This document shows positions 40,317-53,992 of a stretch of DNA of 64,000 nucleotides, in pieces (the stretch's first letter is position 1; each line of letters begins with the position of its first letter). This DNA comes from Neocallimastix lanati (nom. inval.) (Eukaryota > Neocallimastigomycota > Neocallimastigomycetes > Neocallimastigales > Neocallimastigaceae): the NCBI GenBank assembly GCA_016946835.1, contig JACVTC010000077.1, forward strand, positions 600,001 to 664,000. Reading direction: 5' to 3'. The position numbers and the translations under genes are program-made. The notes below the pieces were generated by a model. That model was not told the DNA's origin and did no database searches. It worked only from the letters and a program-made list of their open reading frames with translations.

Positions 40317-41984
40317 TTATTATTAATTTTTTTTTTTTTATTTTTATTTTTATTTTTATTTTTATTTTTATTTTTGCAACTCTTTTCATAAATTTAATTA
40401 TATATTTTGAATTAATATATATTATTTTTTCTTTTTTTGTTTTTTTGTTTACCTATTTAAAACATTCATTAATATTTTACGTAAATTGTATTATCGTGTG
40501 TTACATATTTTCATTTTTTCTACAATCAAAAGATTTTTTTAATTTTAATTTATAAGATATATAAATAAAAATATATATATTGTTTTTCTTTTTTATCATT
40601 TAGTTGTTGCATAAAATAAATTAAAAAATATATATATATATTATAAATAATAAATGAATTGATTAATAATAATACCATTTTTATAATAATGTTAATTTAA
40701 AAAACATATATATATATATAAAAACTTTAAAAAACAAATAGACATCCTCACAATTTAAATAATAATTATTAACAATTTTGCTATCTTTTTTTTTTTTTTT
40801 TATAAAAATTTCATTACTTCAAATTATTACAGTACAACAATATTAATATAAATAAATATTACTATTTTAACTTTTATACCTTTTTTTCTTTTCAATATTG
40901 TTTTTTCTTCCAAATATTAATATATGGGATAAAAAAAAATTTATATATAAATTATTATTACATACAATTATCAATTATACACAATAATAAAAATAATATA
41001 ATATTAAAACAAAAATAATAATTTAATAAATATCAATTAAAACTTAAAAAATAAAGATTTTCAATTATTAATTTTTTCCAAATTAATAATTGTAAATAGA
41101 CGTATATATAATATATTTATAATTTAAAAATAAAAAAGCATACATTGATGATGATAAATAAACAAAAAGCACTGCCTATAATAAAAAATTAATAAAAAGA
41201 AAATATTAAAAAAAAAAAGTTATATTTAAAAATTATGTTAATAATAAAATTTAGAAAAAAAAAAAAAAGTTATATATTTAAAAATTATGTTAATAATAAA
41301 ATTTAAAATTATCTATATAATTAATTTATTACAATATTATTTAAATTGCCATCGTTATTAATACAATTTAATAAAATATATTCACTATTATTTTATATTA
41401 TATATATATTTATACATACTTTTACAATATAATTTATTACATATATATTTTTTTTTTATAAAAAAATTTTATTTTATTATTTATCCTTTTTATATTTATA
41501 TTATTACTTTGATTCATTTATTTAATTTTTTATAATAATTTATTTAGTTTGTAAGTTTATTTTTTTTTTTTTTTTTTTTTTGATCTATTAAAAAATGTAT
41601 TTTTAATTAATCAATATAATCAAACGATTGGTTGGAAAAATATATATTTTCTATAATTTATTTTTAAATTATTAAAAAAAAAAATTTTTTTTAAATTCTA
41701 TCATTATATAAATATAATAATATAATAAAATGATAATAAATAAATTTTTCAATACTGTTTTATCAGTTAATATTTTATTTATTATAATATTCATTTTACA
41801 AAAAAAATAATTATTTACAATATTCAATTCTAAAAAAAAAAAAAACTTAAAAAAAAAAAATTGAAAAAAAATATATATATAATACAAAAAGTTTAATCAA
41901 TAAATACCATAGATATATATAAATTAAGATTTTTATTTTTTTTTTTATTATTTATTAAAATATTTATTTTTTTTCATTATTATT
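39546..41984. other. AT-rich desert, no gene seen
   Basis: Poly(A)/poly(T) runs, a (TTTA)n array at 40208-40318 followed by TTTTTA units to 40374, and a tandem duplication of about 55 bp at 41208-41306 (shared AAATTATGTTAATAATAAAA). Small ORFs here are low-complexity and not credible. Confidence 0.65.
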
Positions 41985-42085
41985 GTTGACACCGAAGGTA
42001 GAGCAAAGAATTCAGTGAAAGTTTTATACGTTTAAGGGGAATAGTAGAGACCTTATTGTCCTCTCCTCTTTTTAATCTCAGTCTA
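41985..42085 (+). pseudogene. short reverse-transcriptase-like relic
   Basis: Reads FSESFIRLRGIVETLLSSPL then FNLSL on the plus strand. This parallels YSESFNIMKGVRQGCPLSPI-LFNLF of the intact LINE (region before motif C) and shares wording with the relic at 23195-23262 (TCTCCTCTT...AATC.CAGTCTA). Probably a remnant of another LINE family. Confidence 0.5.
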
Positions 42086-45000
42086 AAAAAAAAATTTTTT
42101 TTCTTTTATTATTATATATAATTATATGTTTATTTGTTTATTATTTATTTTTTTCTTTTAAAGTCATTTATTTTAAATAATTTTAAAATAAATAGTATAT
42201 ATATTTTTATACATTTAATTTATCTATTAATCTTGAAAAACTATTATATATTTTTTGTATTATTTTTAGAGTCGTTATTTATAAAAGTTTTAATAAATTT
42301 TATTTTATATATATATATATATATTTTTGAAAATTGTCATTTTTATTACGATATTTTTTAATGAACTTTAAAAAATAATTTACATTGTTTTAAAAATTAT
42401 TATTTTTTTTTATTTTTTATATTCTTTATTTAATTAAAAAAAAAAAAACTATAAAACTATATTTAAATTAACCTTTTCAAAAATATATATATAAAAAAAA
42501 TAATTACAATTTATATAATTTTATAAATTTTATTTGAAAAAAAGAGATTAGATTAATTTTGGGTTAGATTATAAGTTTACTATTATTTTTATTATTTATT
42601 ATATTTTTTCCATTGATTAAAATTTTAATTTGTTATTTTTTTAAAGTTTTAAATTTTATCCAATTTATTAAATCTTAAAATAAGAAACTTTAATAACTTT
42701 AATTTATAATATTTTTTTTTAATTTAATGAAAAAAGAAAAAATTTAATATAAAATCTTTAATAAAATTTTTTTTTTCATTTTTTTGTATTGTACATAACA
42801 AAAAAAGATTAAAAAAATAATTTATTTTAAAAATTTATTGGACGATCAAGAATTTTCAAAACTTTTAATTGATTACCAGAAAAGGTTATTATTTAATTAA
42901 TTATTTCTATTTTAGGAAAAAATTATAATTAAATTTACTTTTATTAAAAAAAATTAAAAATAATAATTAGATCAAATGTATAATTTTTTTTAATAAATCT
43001 ATGAATATTTTTCATTAATTAATTTTTTAAATTAAATGATTAGGTTTTTTTTAATTTTTGAAATTACTAATTTAAATTATCAAACCAAAAAAAAAAAAAA
43101 AAATTATAAAAATTATATATATTTATATAAAACAAAAGAAATTAATAATAACGTAATTTTACAATGAAATTTTTCGAATAAAAAAAAATTTTAATATAAA
43201 TATGTCATTTTTATTTAAATTTATTTTATATAATGAACTAATTTCTATTATAGATAAAATTTATGCAGTCTTTAAAATTAATATCATCTTTAAATGTAAT
43301 TAATTTTTTTTATTACATAATATTATATTTACTTTTTTTTTATTAAACTTTAATTTCAAATATTATTTATTTAAATTTATTTTAAATGATTATAACTAAT
43401 TATGCATTATATAATTTCATTAACAGATTTAAAAAAAATATTTTATGCCCTCTTCTTTTTTTGCATATTTAAAGTTTTCTCTATACATCAAATGAACTAT
43501 ATAATTAAAATATTTATTTTTAAATTTTTGTTTTTAATTACTCATTTATTTATTTTTCATATGAAGTCATTATTTAATAGAAAAGATTAGATTAATGTAT
43601 ACAATATTATTATTTAATAGGATTAAATTAACATGATTTTCTATTTTAAAGAATAATATTTAATTTATTTATTCATTAAATCTTTTATTCTATGTATTTT
43701 TATTTATTTTTTTAAACTTTATCTATTTGTTTATTATATATATATTTTTTTTTTTGCCACTGTAAATAGTTAGAAAATTTATTTGAAAAATTTATGCATT
43801 TTTAACATTGTTTTAATATAATATATATAATCTTCTATAAAATTTGATATAAACAAATACATTTTTTTATAGAAAAAATAATAAAAGTAATTTTTTTTTA
43901 ATTTTTTCTTAATTTATTAACTTTTTAATATTTTAAAAATATTAATAAATAAGATTTACGGACAATGGAGTCACAGAAGGTGTATTATTGGCTAGAACTG
44001 ATGATATTAAATTTTTTCTTTTTTTAATTAAAATTGTGTAATAGATTAAACAAAGTTTTTTTAATATATTACAAATATAAGAAGAGAATAATGTAGAATT
44101 AAAAAAAGTTAATATTAAAAATTTATAGATAGAGGTTTAACTATTAGAAATAGTTATAAGATGTTATAGTATATATGTATATATATATTTTTTATAATTA
44201 TTATTTTTATTAATATTATTATTTATATTTATTTTTAAAAATTATATTATTTATTTTAAATATTAATTAAAAATAAATAGAATTAAGGAATAAATAAAAT
44301 TTAATTGGATAGAATATTTTATTTCTCATACACACAAAAAAAATTTTTTTTTTTTTAATTTATTCAAAATGATTGACAATCATACAATTTTATTATTGAT
44401 CAAGTTTTATATATTTATATTTTGTTTTATTTTTTAATTTTTTTTTTTTTATAATTTCAGTAGAATTAAAATATAATAAACTAAAATGATGTTTAATAAA
44501 ATATAATGATTCTATTTTTTTTTTTTATTTTATATAATATTATTTAATCATATTAAACCTATTCTAACATTTAATTGTTATTAGAAATATATTAATATTA
44601 ATTTTATTTCACATTTTATTATTTATTTCACACATTTTATTATAGTAATTGCTATAATTAATATATAAATAAATAAATAAATAATTTAATAAATTTATAA
44701 AAAATTTTTTTTTTTATAAATAAAAAGTATATTTAAAATATATTTAAAATATATTTAAAATTTTTAATATATTATTTATATATTTGTAAATAATTTGTAA
44801 AAAGTTTTTTATATTTATATATGTATTTATGTATTTATTTTTTTTAATATTCTATTTATTCTATTATTGGAATATTTTTAATAAATACTTGATGGCAATT
44901 ATAGTAAAAAGTTTATATATAAAATTATTATCTTTTTTTTGAAAAAAAAAAACATTTATATACTTTCTATATTTATAAATTCATAAAAAAAATATATAAT

Positions 45001-46955
45001 AATATATATAAAAAATAAAAAATTATTATAGATATTATAAATATTGTATATTATAATTCATTGATATTTTATTTAATAAATATTAAAAAAGATGAATTAA
45101 CAATAAATATTAATTTATTAATAAAAATTAAATATAATGTATTTAAAATATTCCTTTTTAAAGTATTAAGATTATTTCCATAATTTATCATAAAAATTAT
45201 ATCTAAAACCAATAGATTTTAAGTACTTTTTTTTATATTACAGTTTAATATATATATTTAGGTTGATTTAATTAAAAGTTTAAATATTTTAAACTAAAAA
45301 ATATATATTATTTATATTATTTACATAAATAATATAGTTTTTTTTAATGATTGAAAGGTAAAAAAAAAAAAATTGTAATTTTAATATATATTGTATAGAT
45401 TATTATGAATAAATTATTAAAATTAGGTTAAACATATTTAAAAAAAAATTGTAGTTTAAATTAATATATATTATATAGATTATTATGAATAATTAATTAA
45501 AAATAAGTTGAATAAATATTAAAAAAAAAAAAAAATACTATAAATAATAAATTATTTAAATTTCATATTATATTTAAAATAATAATAAGAAATAATCAAT
45601 ATATATTATTATCTCCCATATATTTTTATAATTGTTACATTTTAATACATATATTCTATTTTATTTACTATTAAATGTACAAAAAATAAATAAATTTTTT
45701 TTAGAATAAAGACCATAGTAAATAATAAATTATAAAAAAATATAGATATGTCCGTTTAAGATTTCAATTTAAAATTGAACAAATTCCACTCTAATAGATC
45801 ACGTACTATAGGTAAAATGTCTTTTAAAATAATTTATTAACTAATATTTTTGTGAAGTATTTTAAGAAATGTTTTTATTAATTTTAATACCAATTGAATG
45901 TGTAAGTAATTTAAATATATATTTTTAAAATCTAATTTAAAAATCAGATTTCATATTTTTAATTTATTTATTTATTTTTTTTTTTTTAATTTTTTGTAAA
46001 TTTATTTAAAATCAAATGTAAAAATAGATATAATTAATGATCTTGTATTAAAGAATTTATATATATGCTTTTTAGTTTTTTTTTAAAATAAAATTATATA
46101 CATTTATAATAGAAATCTCTTTTTTAATTTATATATTCATTTGAAATCTTAATTTTTTTTTATTTATTATTTTAAATAAATTTAATTTTTTTTTTTTTAA
46201 TTTTAATAATTCTATTATTATTTAAGTATTAATAAAAGTAATAAAAAATTTAATAAAAGAAAAAAATAAAATAATAATACTATTTATTATTATTATTATT
46301 ATTTTATTTTTTATTTTATTTTATTATTATTTTTTTTTTCTTTTGGTTTATACAGATAAAAATTAATTTATTTTATAATAACAAAATAAAAATAAAATAA
46401 CAATACTATTTATTATTATTATTATTATTTTATTTTTTATTTTATTTTATTATTATTATTTTTTTTTCTTTTGGTTTATACAGATAAAAATTAATTTATT
46501 TTATAATAACAAAAATAAAATTATAAATTAAAAAATAAAGATTTCTTTTGAATTATGTTCTTATAATTATACTTATTAACATTATTATTACTAATAATTT
46601 AGTATTCTTATTGATTTAGATATTTTATATTAAAATTTATATGGTAAATATCAAACTGAATGACAATATTCGTATTTTCAACAACAATAATAATATTATT
46701 ATTATTATTTTTTTGTTTTAAAATTTAATATACTTTGTTCTGTCTTAGACTCATAACTAGTTGTGTTTGTGCTACTGAGTCGTATTGTTTGACATTCTAA
46801 TTTCTTTAGAAGAATTTTTTTATAATTAATACTCTCGATATTATATATATATATTTAATAATAAGCAATAATTTAAATTATGTATTTATAAATATATAGA
46901 TATTAATATAATTACATGTCTACATGTCTACCTATCTACATTAAACATTATATTT

Positions 46956-46994
<39 letters not shown>

Positions 46995-47319
46995 TTTTTT
47001 TACTATTAAATATAACAATAAAAGTTTTTGTTATGTTATAAATGTTAGAACCTTTATCCTTTATTATAATAAGACAGGTTTAATATAAGCAAATTGTAAA
47101 TAATACTTTTTTCCGTTATATAAATTTTTAATATCATGAATATATTTTACTTTTATTCTAATGAAGTTGACTATAAAGGGTCTATATTTATTATTTAATG
47201 AGACTCATGTGAAATATAAATAATAAGTTGATATATAAAATATATATATATATTTAGTTCTAAATATATAAATTGCCATATTTTTAAAATTGCAATAATT
47301 GTAATAACAAACAATAAAA

Positions 47320-47370
<51 letters not shown>

Positions 47371-49190
47371 TATAAATAATAATATTTAATAATAATTATA
47401 ATAATTAATAATAATAATAATAATAAATAATAATAAATAATAATAATAATAATAAATAATAATAATAATAATAAATAATAATACTAATAATAATAATAAT
47501 AAATAGTAATAAATATATGGAAAGGATTTGTAATATAACCATTAAACTTTTATATTCATCTCCTATTATAGATTGTTATTATTATTGTTTTTTTTATCAA
47601 TCCTTAACTTTTTATATTTTCTATCCATTATCTATTATTCCATTTTTTATTAATGAACTTTATTAATAATATTCAATATATTGAATATTATACTATTTTT
47701 ATTAATTATTAAAAATTTCAATTAAATTAATATATTACATTATATTTTAAATATATTGAAATATATTTAAAATATATATAAATTTATGAAAATTATATAT
47801 AGAATGAATAAATCATAGAAGAAAAATTAATATAAAATAGTATAATATATTAATAGAGTTTAAACTTTTATAAAAAAAAAAGTATATCTACCAATAATTA
47901 TAGAATTCTATAAAAAATATTAAACTATTTTTTAATATTTTACACCATTTTATTTTACTCTACAAAATGTTCATATATGTAGTATGTTGTACTAAATTAC
48001 TGTAAAACATTTTATAACAAATAAAAAACTATAAAATGTAATAAATATAGAATGTCATAAATGTAAATATATAACAAATAGGAAATATGAAAATAAAAAA
48101 AAAAAAAGAAATATTAAAAAAAAATTTATAATTAATATCACAGAAAAAATTTTTTTTTTTTTTTTTTTAATTTTATTTTCAATTAAAGATAAATTTAAAG
48201 TTTAATACATTAATAAATATGATGTTTTATATTGTTAAATGCATTTAGAAAATATTAAAATAAATCAATAAATAAAAAAAAATATTGAAATTTTTATTAA
48301 TAAATCATAATTGAAAAAATCTAAAAAATAAAAAAAAAAGTATTATTTATTATCTTATTTATTATTTAATCATTAATAAATATTATTAATTTTTATATTT
48401 ATTAATTTTTTATTTATTAAATATATATCTTATTGTTAAACTTTTTATACTATTTTCTTTTATCATTTAATAAAAAAAAAATAACATAGAAAAACCTTTT
48501 TTTTTTTTTTAATTTATTATTTAATTTTTTAATTATAGTTTATAGTTTTATTTTGTATATAGAAATTAAAGTGCACTTCATAAACTACTTCATTAATTAA
48601 TTATTATATTAAGATAATATTTATAAAGACTATTTTTTTTTATTGAAAATATCATGTTTTATCAAAGTATTTTTTATGTAGAAAGATTTTATTTTATTTT
48701 TTTTATTATTTATATCAATAAAATAATATAAAATGCTATATTATTAAATATGAAATAATGATGTAATGTAAATTAAACAAAATTTAACTAAAATAAAATA
48801 CAATGAAATATACCATATGCTTATATATTTAGATGTTTTTCTTTCCATTTTATCATTATTATTACTGATTATTATTAATAATTTTGTAAGTAATTAAATT
48901 TTTTTTTATTAAATTATTTCATATATATACAAATTTTAAATAATGTATGTACATTACATTATAATACATTTATCAATACTATATTCCTTATAAATTAAAA
49001 TCTCCTAATTTTTGAACTTTGTTTAATTTTTAAATTTGTAATATGACAAATTTTATATCAATAAATATTAATAATCATATAATAGTTATATATAATAATA
49101 TTATATAATAATAATTAAATGTATAATTATATATATAAATAGTTTAAACAGAATGATTAAATTAATATAAGTTTTATTTGCAGAATACAT
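42086..49190. other. AT-rich desert, no gene seen
   Basis: Nothing gene-like beyond two short less AT-rich islands (43969-44005, open as FTDNGVTEGVLLARTDD, and 46735-46805), neither recognised. Repeats: a diverged tandem duplication with a period of about 77 bp at 45362-45525, a 126-bp tandem duplication at 46266-46512, and AAT arrays at 46961-46993 and 47325-47510. Confidence 0.6.
46266..46512. repeat. 126-bp tandem duplication, two copies
   Basis: Two almost identical direct copies with period about 126 bp, each containing TACTATTTATT, TTTTGGTTTATACAGATAAA and ATTTTATAATAACAAAA. Non-coding. Confidence 0.85.
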
Positions 49191-49550
49191 AAATAATAAA
49201 TAATAAATAAAAAATAATACATAATAAATAATAAATAATAAATAATAAATAATAAATAATAAATAATAAATAATAAATAATAAATAATAAATTATAAATA
49301 ATAAATAATAAATAATAAATAATAAATAATAAATAATAAATAATAAATAATAAATAATAAATAATAAATAATAAATAATAAATAATAAATAATAAATAAT
49401 AAATAATAAATAATAAATAATAAATAATAAATAATAAATAATAAATAATAAATAATAAATAATGAATAATGAATAATAAATAATAAATAATAAATAATAA
49501 ATAATAAATAATAAATAATAAATAATAAATAATAAATAATAAATAATAAT
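49191..49550. repeat. (ATAATAA)n heptanucleotide array
   Basis: About 50 units of a 7-bp repeat, nearly perfect, with variant units at about 49288-49296 and 49461-49476. Its minus-strand ORF (Leu/Phe/Ile/Tyr repeats) is an artefact of the repeat. Confidence 0.95.
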
Positions 49551-50676
49551 ATATATAAATAATATTGAATATTTATTATCAAAAAATATATTATTTAACT
49601 ATCAATAAATAAAAATATCAACATATAAAAATTTTTATAAAAAATTCATTTTTCGCATAAAAGTTTTTATTTCTATTTATTCACTAAATATATTTAATAA
49701 TAAAATTAGATTATATTATAATCATTTTTATTTATAAATAAAATCAATATAATAAATATAAATCTATTATATTATTAATATATTATATATATTGTTCATA
49801 GTAAAAAAATTTATTAAAATTTTTTTTGAAAAGAAAATTTTTTTCAAAATTTTTCTCATAATTCTTTTTTTGATTCATAATATATTTATCAATATATTAT
49901 AATATAAATAAAATATATTAAAACTATTCAATATAAATATAAAAATCAATAGATTATAATTTATTTAAAATATAATTATATAAATAATATATAATACATT
50001 TTAACTAAAGTATATTTAGATTCTGAAAGTTTATTACTTTACTGAAGGAATTTTTCGCTTTGAACTAAAGGGTTATACCATTACATCGTCTCTATATATT
50101 TTTTTAGAATTTCTTAAACTTTGGTATTAATAAATTAATGAAAATGAAATTAAAGAATAAATATATTTTTATTATTTATAATTATATATAATGAAATTTT
50201 TTATATGAAATATTGTTATTATAATGCTTTTATTTAAAGGAGTCATTAAAATAATAGATATATTGTCATAATTATATTCTTTTCTTTATTTTTATTTTAT
50301 TTTATTTTTTCTTTTTTATATTTGTTTTTAATATATAAAATATTTTTTTTTATAATACAATGAAGGGCTAATAAATATATATATATATATATTTTTCTTT
50401 AATTACAGATTCTTTTTATATAAAATTATTAGATTAAAGCCAAAAAACAACAACAACAAAAAAAAAATCGCCGCCTTTATTAAAAAAACATTTTTTTTTC
50501 TGTTTTAATTTAATGAATCGAGAATTTTAATATAATAAATATATACGTTTATTTTAACTAAATTTAAAAAAATCTGGATTAATTATTATTAATTATTTCA
50601 TTATATATAAAATGATGATTGCTTTTAGCATCATTGAATATTGTTATTTATAAATTTATATTTATATATATATATG

Positions 50677-50708
<32 letters not shown>

Positions 50709-52641
50709 TTATTATAATAGAATATTTTTATATAATAGAATATCTTAATATTACAATATATTCTGTTCTTATTTATTTTATATAAACATATATATATTAA
50801 TTATTTATAGTTATTTAATTTATTTATTTTATTTAATACTTAGTTTTTATTATTAACTTTTTCTTTTTATTCATTATTCATTAATTTATTTATTATTATT
50901 TTTTTTAATCTATTTATTTCAATTGAATGAATGTATTCACCGGTCTTGTCTAGATATGTCTCATTATGTAACCAGATTTATCTGCCTAAAATATTTTCCT
51001 TAATTGAAATTTTTTTTATTTAAATGAATGTTGATAATAAATTTAGTTTATTATCCATGAAATACAAACGCTATATAATATATATTGGCTGCATATATAA
51101 AATTAATATAATGACATCAATCTTAAATACAAATGACATATATTAATAATATATAGACTAATATATAAAATGAATTAATCTCAGTAATTAGTAATATATA
51201 ATGATTAAAATTTTTAAATTATTATTATTATTAATTTTTTTTTTACTGCTGCTCCATAATTATAAAATAAAAAAATTATATTTTTATAATTATATTTTTA
51301 TAATAATAATAAATTTTTTAATAATATATAGAATCTCATTTCCTAATTTTTTTTTATTTCATTAATACAGGAATAGCAAAAATTTAATTTATAAACTTAT
51401 ACGTTTATATTTAATGTCATTAAGAATTATATATAAAAGAAAATAAAAACACCTTTGCATCTATATATACAAGTATATCAAGTCATCTATCACTTTTATT
51501 AACAACCAAAAAAAATAAATAAAAGTTTATTGCTTTTATATTATAATTAATTGAAATAAATAAATTTATATATTATGCAATATATTAATTTAATACTTTA
51601 TTTTTATTTAAAAAATTATTCTTTCATAATATATATAATAAAAAGTTAAAAATGATAAAATAATATATATTTTTTAAAAACAAATATATTATGTTGTATT
51701 TAAAGTATTTAATATGTATTTATTAAATATTATAAAATTAATATATATATTTATAATAAAAATATTGAATAAAATAAATTGAAATAAAAATATTATTTTT
51801 AAGTCAATTTAATATATTTAATAAAAATTTTGAATATCAAAAATAATTTAAATAATAATAAAAATTTAAATAATAATAAAAATTTAAATAATAATAATAC
51901 TTTAAATAATAATAAAAATTTAAAATAATAATAATAATAATTTAAATAATATTTAAATAATAACAAATATTTATATAGTAATACAAGTATTAAATAAATA
52001 AATTGAAAATAAAAAAATTTTAATAAAAAATAAAATTTTTATATATAAAATTTTTATTATTTGTTAATATGAAATTATATATGTTATAATTATTCTCTTT
52101 ATAGTTTTATTTATATTTTTAATACTTATTATTTATTATGTAATTTTTAATTAATATTATATATATATTTTTACCATTTTTAAATCCTTAATATTTTTTT
52201 TTTTTTTTTAGTTTTATATTAAATTTTTTTTATTTAAATATTATATATATTAAAAAAAAAAGTTTTATATTTATATTTTAATCTAATTATATTTAATATT
52301 ATAATATATATATTAAAAACAATATAAAAGCAAAAAATTTGTACTAAAAATTTATTTCTTTGCGATTATAGTTTTATTGAAAGAATTGTAAAAAAAAAGA
52401 TTAATCATTTTTTGAACATTTTTTTTCAATATTTTTAGTTTGATTTTAAGATTAAAATTGTATAGAAAAAATAAGTTTTAGATTAAAAGTATTCATTCAA
52501 TGTTCAGTAATATGCACAAAAAACTTTTCAAATTAATATAATAGTTTTATAAATATTTTATTAAATTATAGGCATTAGTCTATTCATAATATAAAGAAAA
52601 TACAACCAAAATAACAATACAAAAATTATTAGATTATAAAT

Positions 52642-52674
<33 letters not shown>
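49551..52674. other. AT-rich desert, no gene seen
   Basis: AT-rich sequence with weakly less AT-rich spots at 50040-50095, 50455-50480 and 50935-50990 that could not be assigned to anything. A short AATAATAAAAATTT repeat lies at 51850-51930. Confidence 0.6.
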
Positions 52675-52850
52675 TACTGAATTAATTTTGTTTATTCAGT
52701 ATAATTAGAAAAAAAAAAAAAATACTGAATTAATTTTGTTTATTCAGTATAATTAGAAAAAAAAAAAAATACTGAATTAATTTTGTTTATTCAGTATAAT
52801 TAGAAAAAAAAAAAAATACTGAATTAATTTTGTTTATTCAGTATAATTAG
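52675..52850. repeat. hairpin-forming 47-bp minisatellite, four copies
   Basis: Four near-identical copies start at 52675, 52723, 52770 and 52817. Each is a 34-bp block plus an A-run of about 13. Inside each block TACTGAAT and ATTCAGTA form an 8-bp inverted repeat around an 11-base loop. No associated gene. Confidence 0.93.
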
Positions 52851-53382
52851 AAAAAAAAAAAAAAAAAAAAAAAAGTGTAAAATTTTAAAAACTCAAAATT
52901 ACTTTATTCAAGAAGTAATTTTACTATCTCTATACCAAATTTTAATAATTTTAATAATTATTAAGATTATTTTACACATATTTTTTTTTTTTTCTTTTTG
53001 TTTTTTTAAACTTATTTTTTTTTATTTTGTTATTTATTTTCTTTATAAACAAAAAGCAATAGTGACTATAAAAGTTAAAAGTTTTATTTTTATATTTATT
53101 AAATAAATTTTATTATTAAAATCTTTTTGTAATAATTATGCTTAATTATTATTAAACTAAAAAATTATATAGTTATGATAGAATAAATATATTTAGTAAA
53201 TATTAAATTATTTGAATCAAACTGAATAGAATTAGTATATTAGATAGGTAGTATTAACTTGTATAGCGCAATTTGTTTAGAATAAAACTAAAACAATTTA
53301 GAAAAAATAATATAAAAAAAATAAAATAATAATAAAATCCAATTTGATATTTTTATATTTAAAATTTTTAATAAAACAACAA

Positions 53383-53425
<43 letters not shown>

Positions 53426-53784
53426 GAATAGTTTCGAAAAAAAAAAAATAAAGAAATTATCAGTAGTAAATTTTAAATATAAAATCTTCAAATTATTTTT
53501 TTTTCTTCTTATTTATTATACTATTACGTCTTTGATATTATTGTCTATTTTATTATAATTTTTTTCTTTAATTATATATTATTAAGTGAAATCTATATTG
53601 TTAGCAAAATAAGACAAAATATATAAATATTGATATATAAACTTTTTTTAAAAAAATATATATGTAATAATTAAGATATTATACTATAAATTTTTGATTT
53701 ATAATATTATAGTATATAAATAAACATAAAGAAAATCTATTACTTCATATCTTTAAATATATCTATTAACTATAATATAAAAAA
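52851..53784. other. AT-rich 5' flank of the KEN-motif gene
   Basis: No gene seen. A poly(A) run lies at 53384-53422. The promoter is presumably in the last few hundred bases, but no element can be named. Confidence 0.55.
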
Positions 53785-53961
53785 ATGAATATTAATACAC
53801 AGGCAAAGAAAAAATCCCATAAAAGGTAATTTAATATATTAAATATATATTTTAGTAAAAAAAAAAAAAAGTATATAAATAATAAGTATGATAAAATGAA
53901 AAATTGAAAGTAATAGAGAACTTTTATATATTTTATTTAAAAAAAGATTCGTTAAATAAAT

Positions 53962-53992
<31 letters not shown>

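Noticed and set aside
49292-49582. 96-residue minus-strand ORF of Tyr-Leu-Phe-Ile repeats
   Set aside because: Pure translation of the heptanucleotide array, whose 7-bp period gives a 7-residue peptide period. No evidence of a gene.
52675-52850. Regularly spaced repeats resembling a CRISPR array
   Set aside because: The spacers are only A-runs of equal length, the unit is 34 bp plus poly(A), there are no cas genes, and the genome is eukaryotic.
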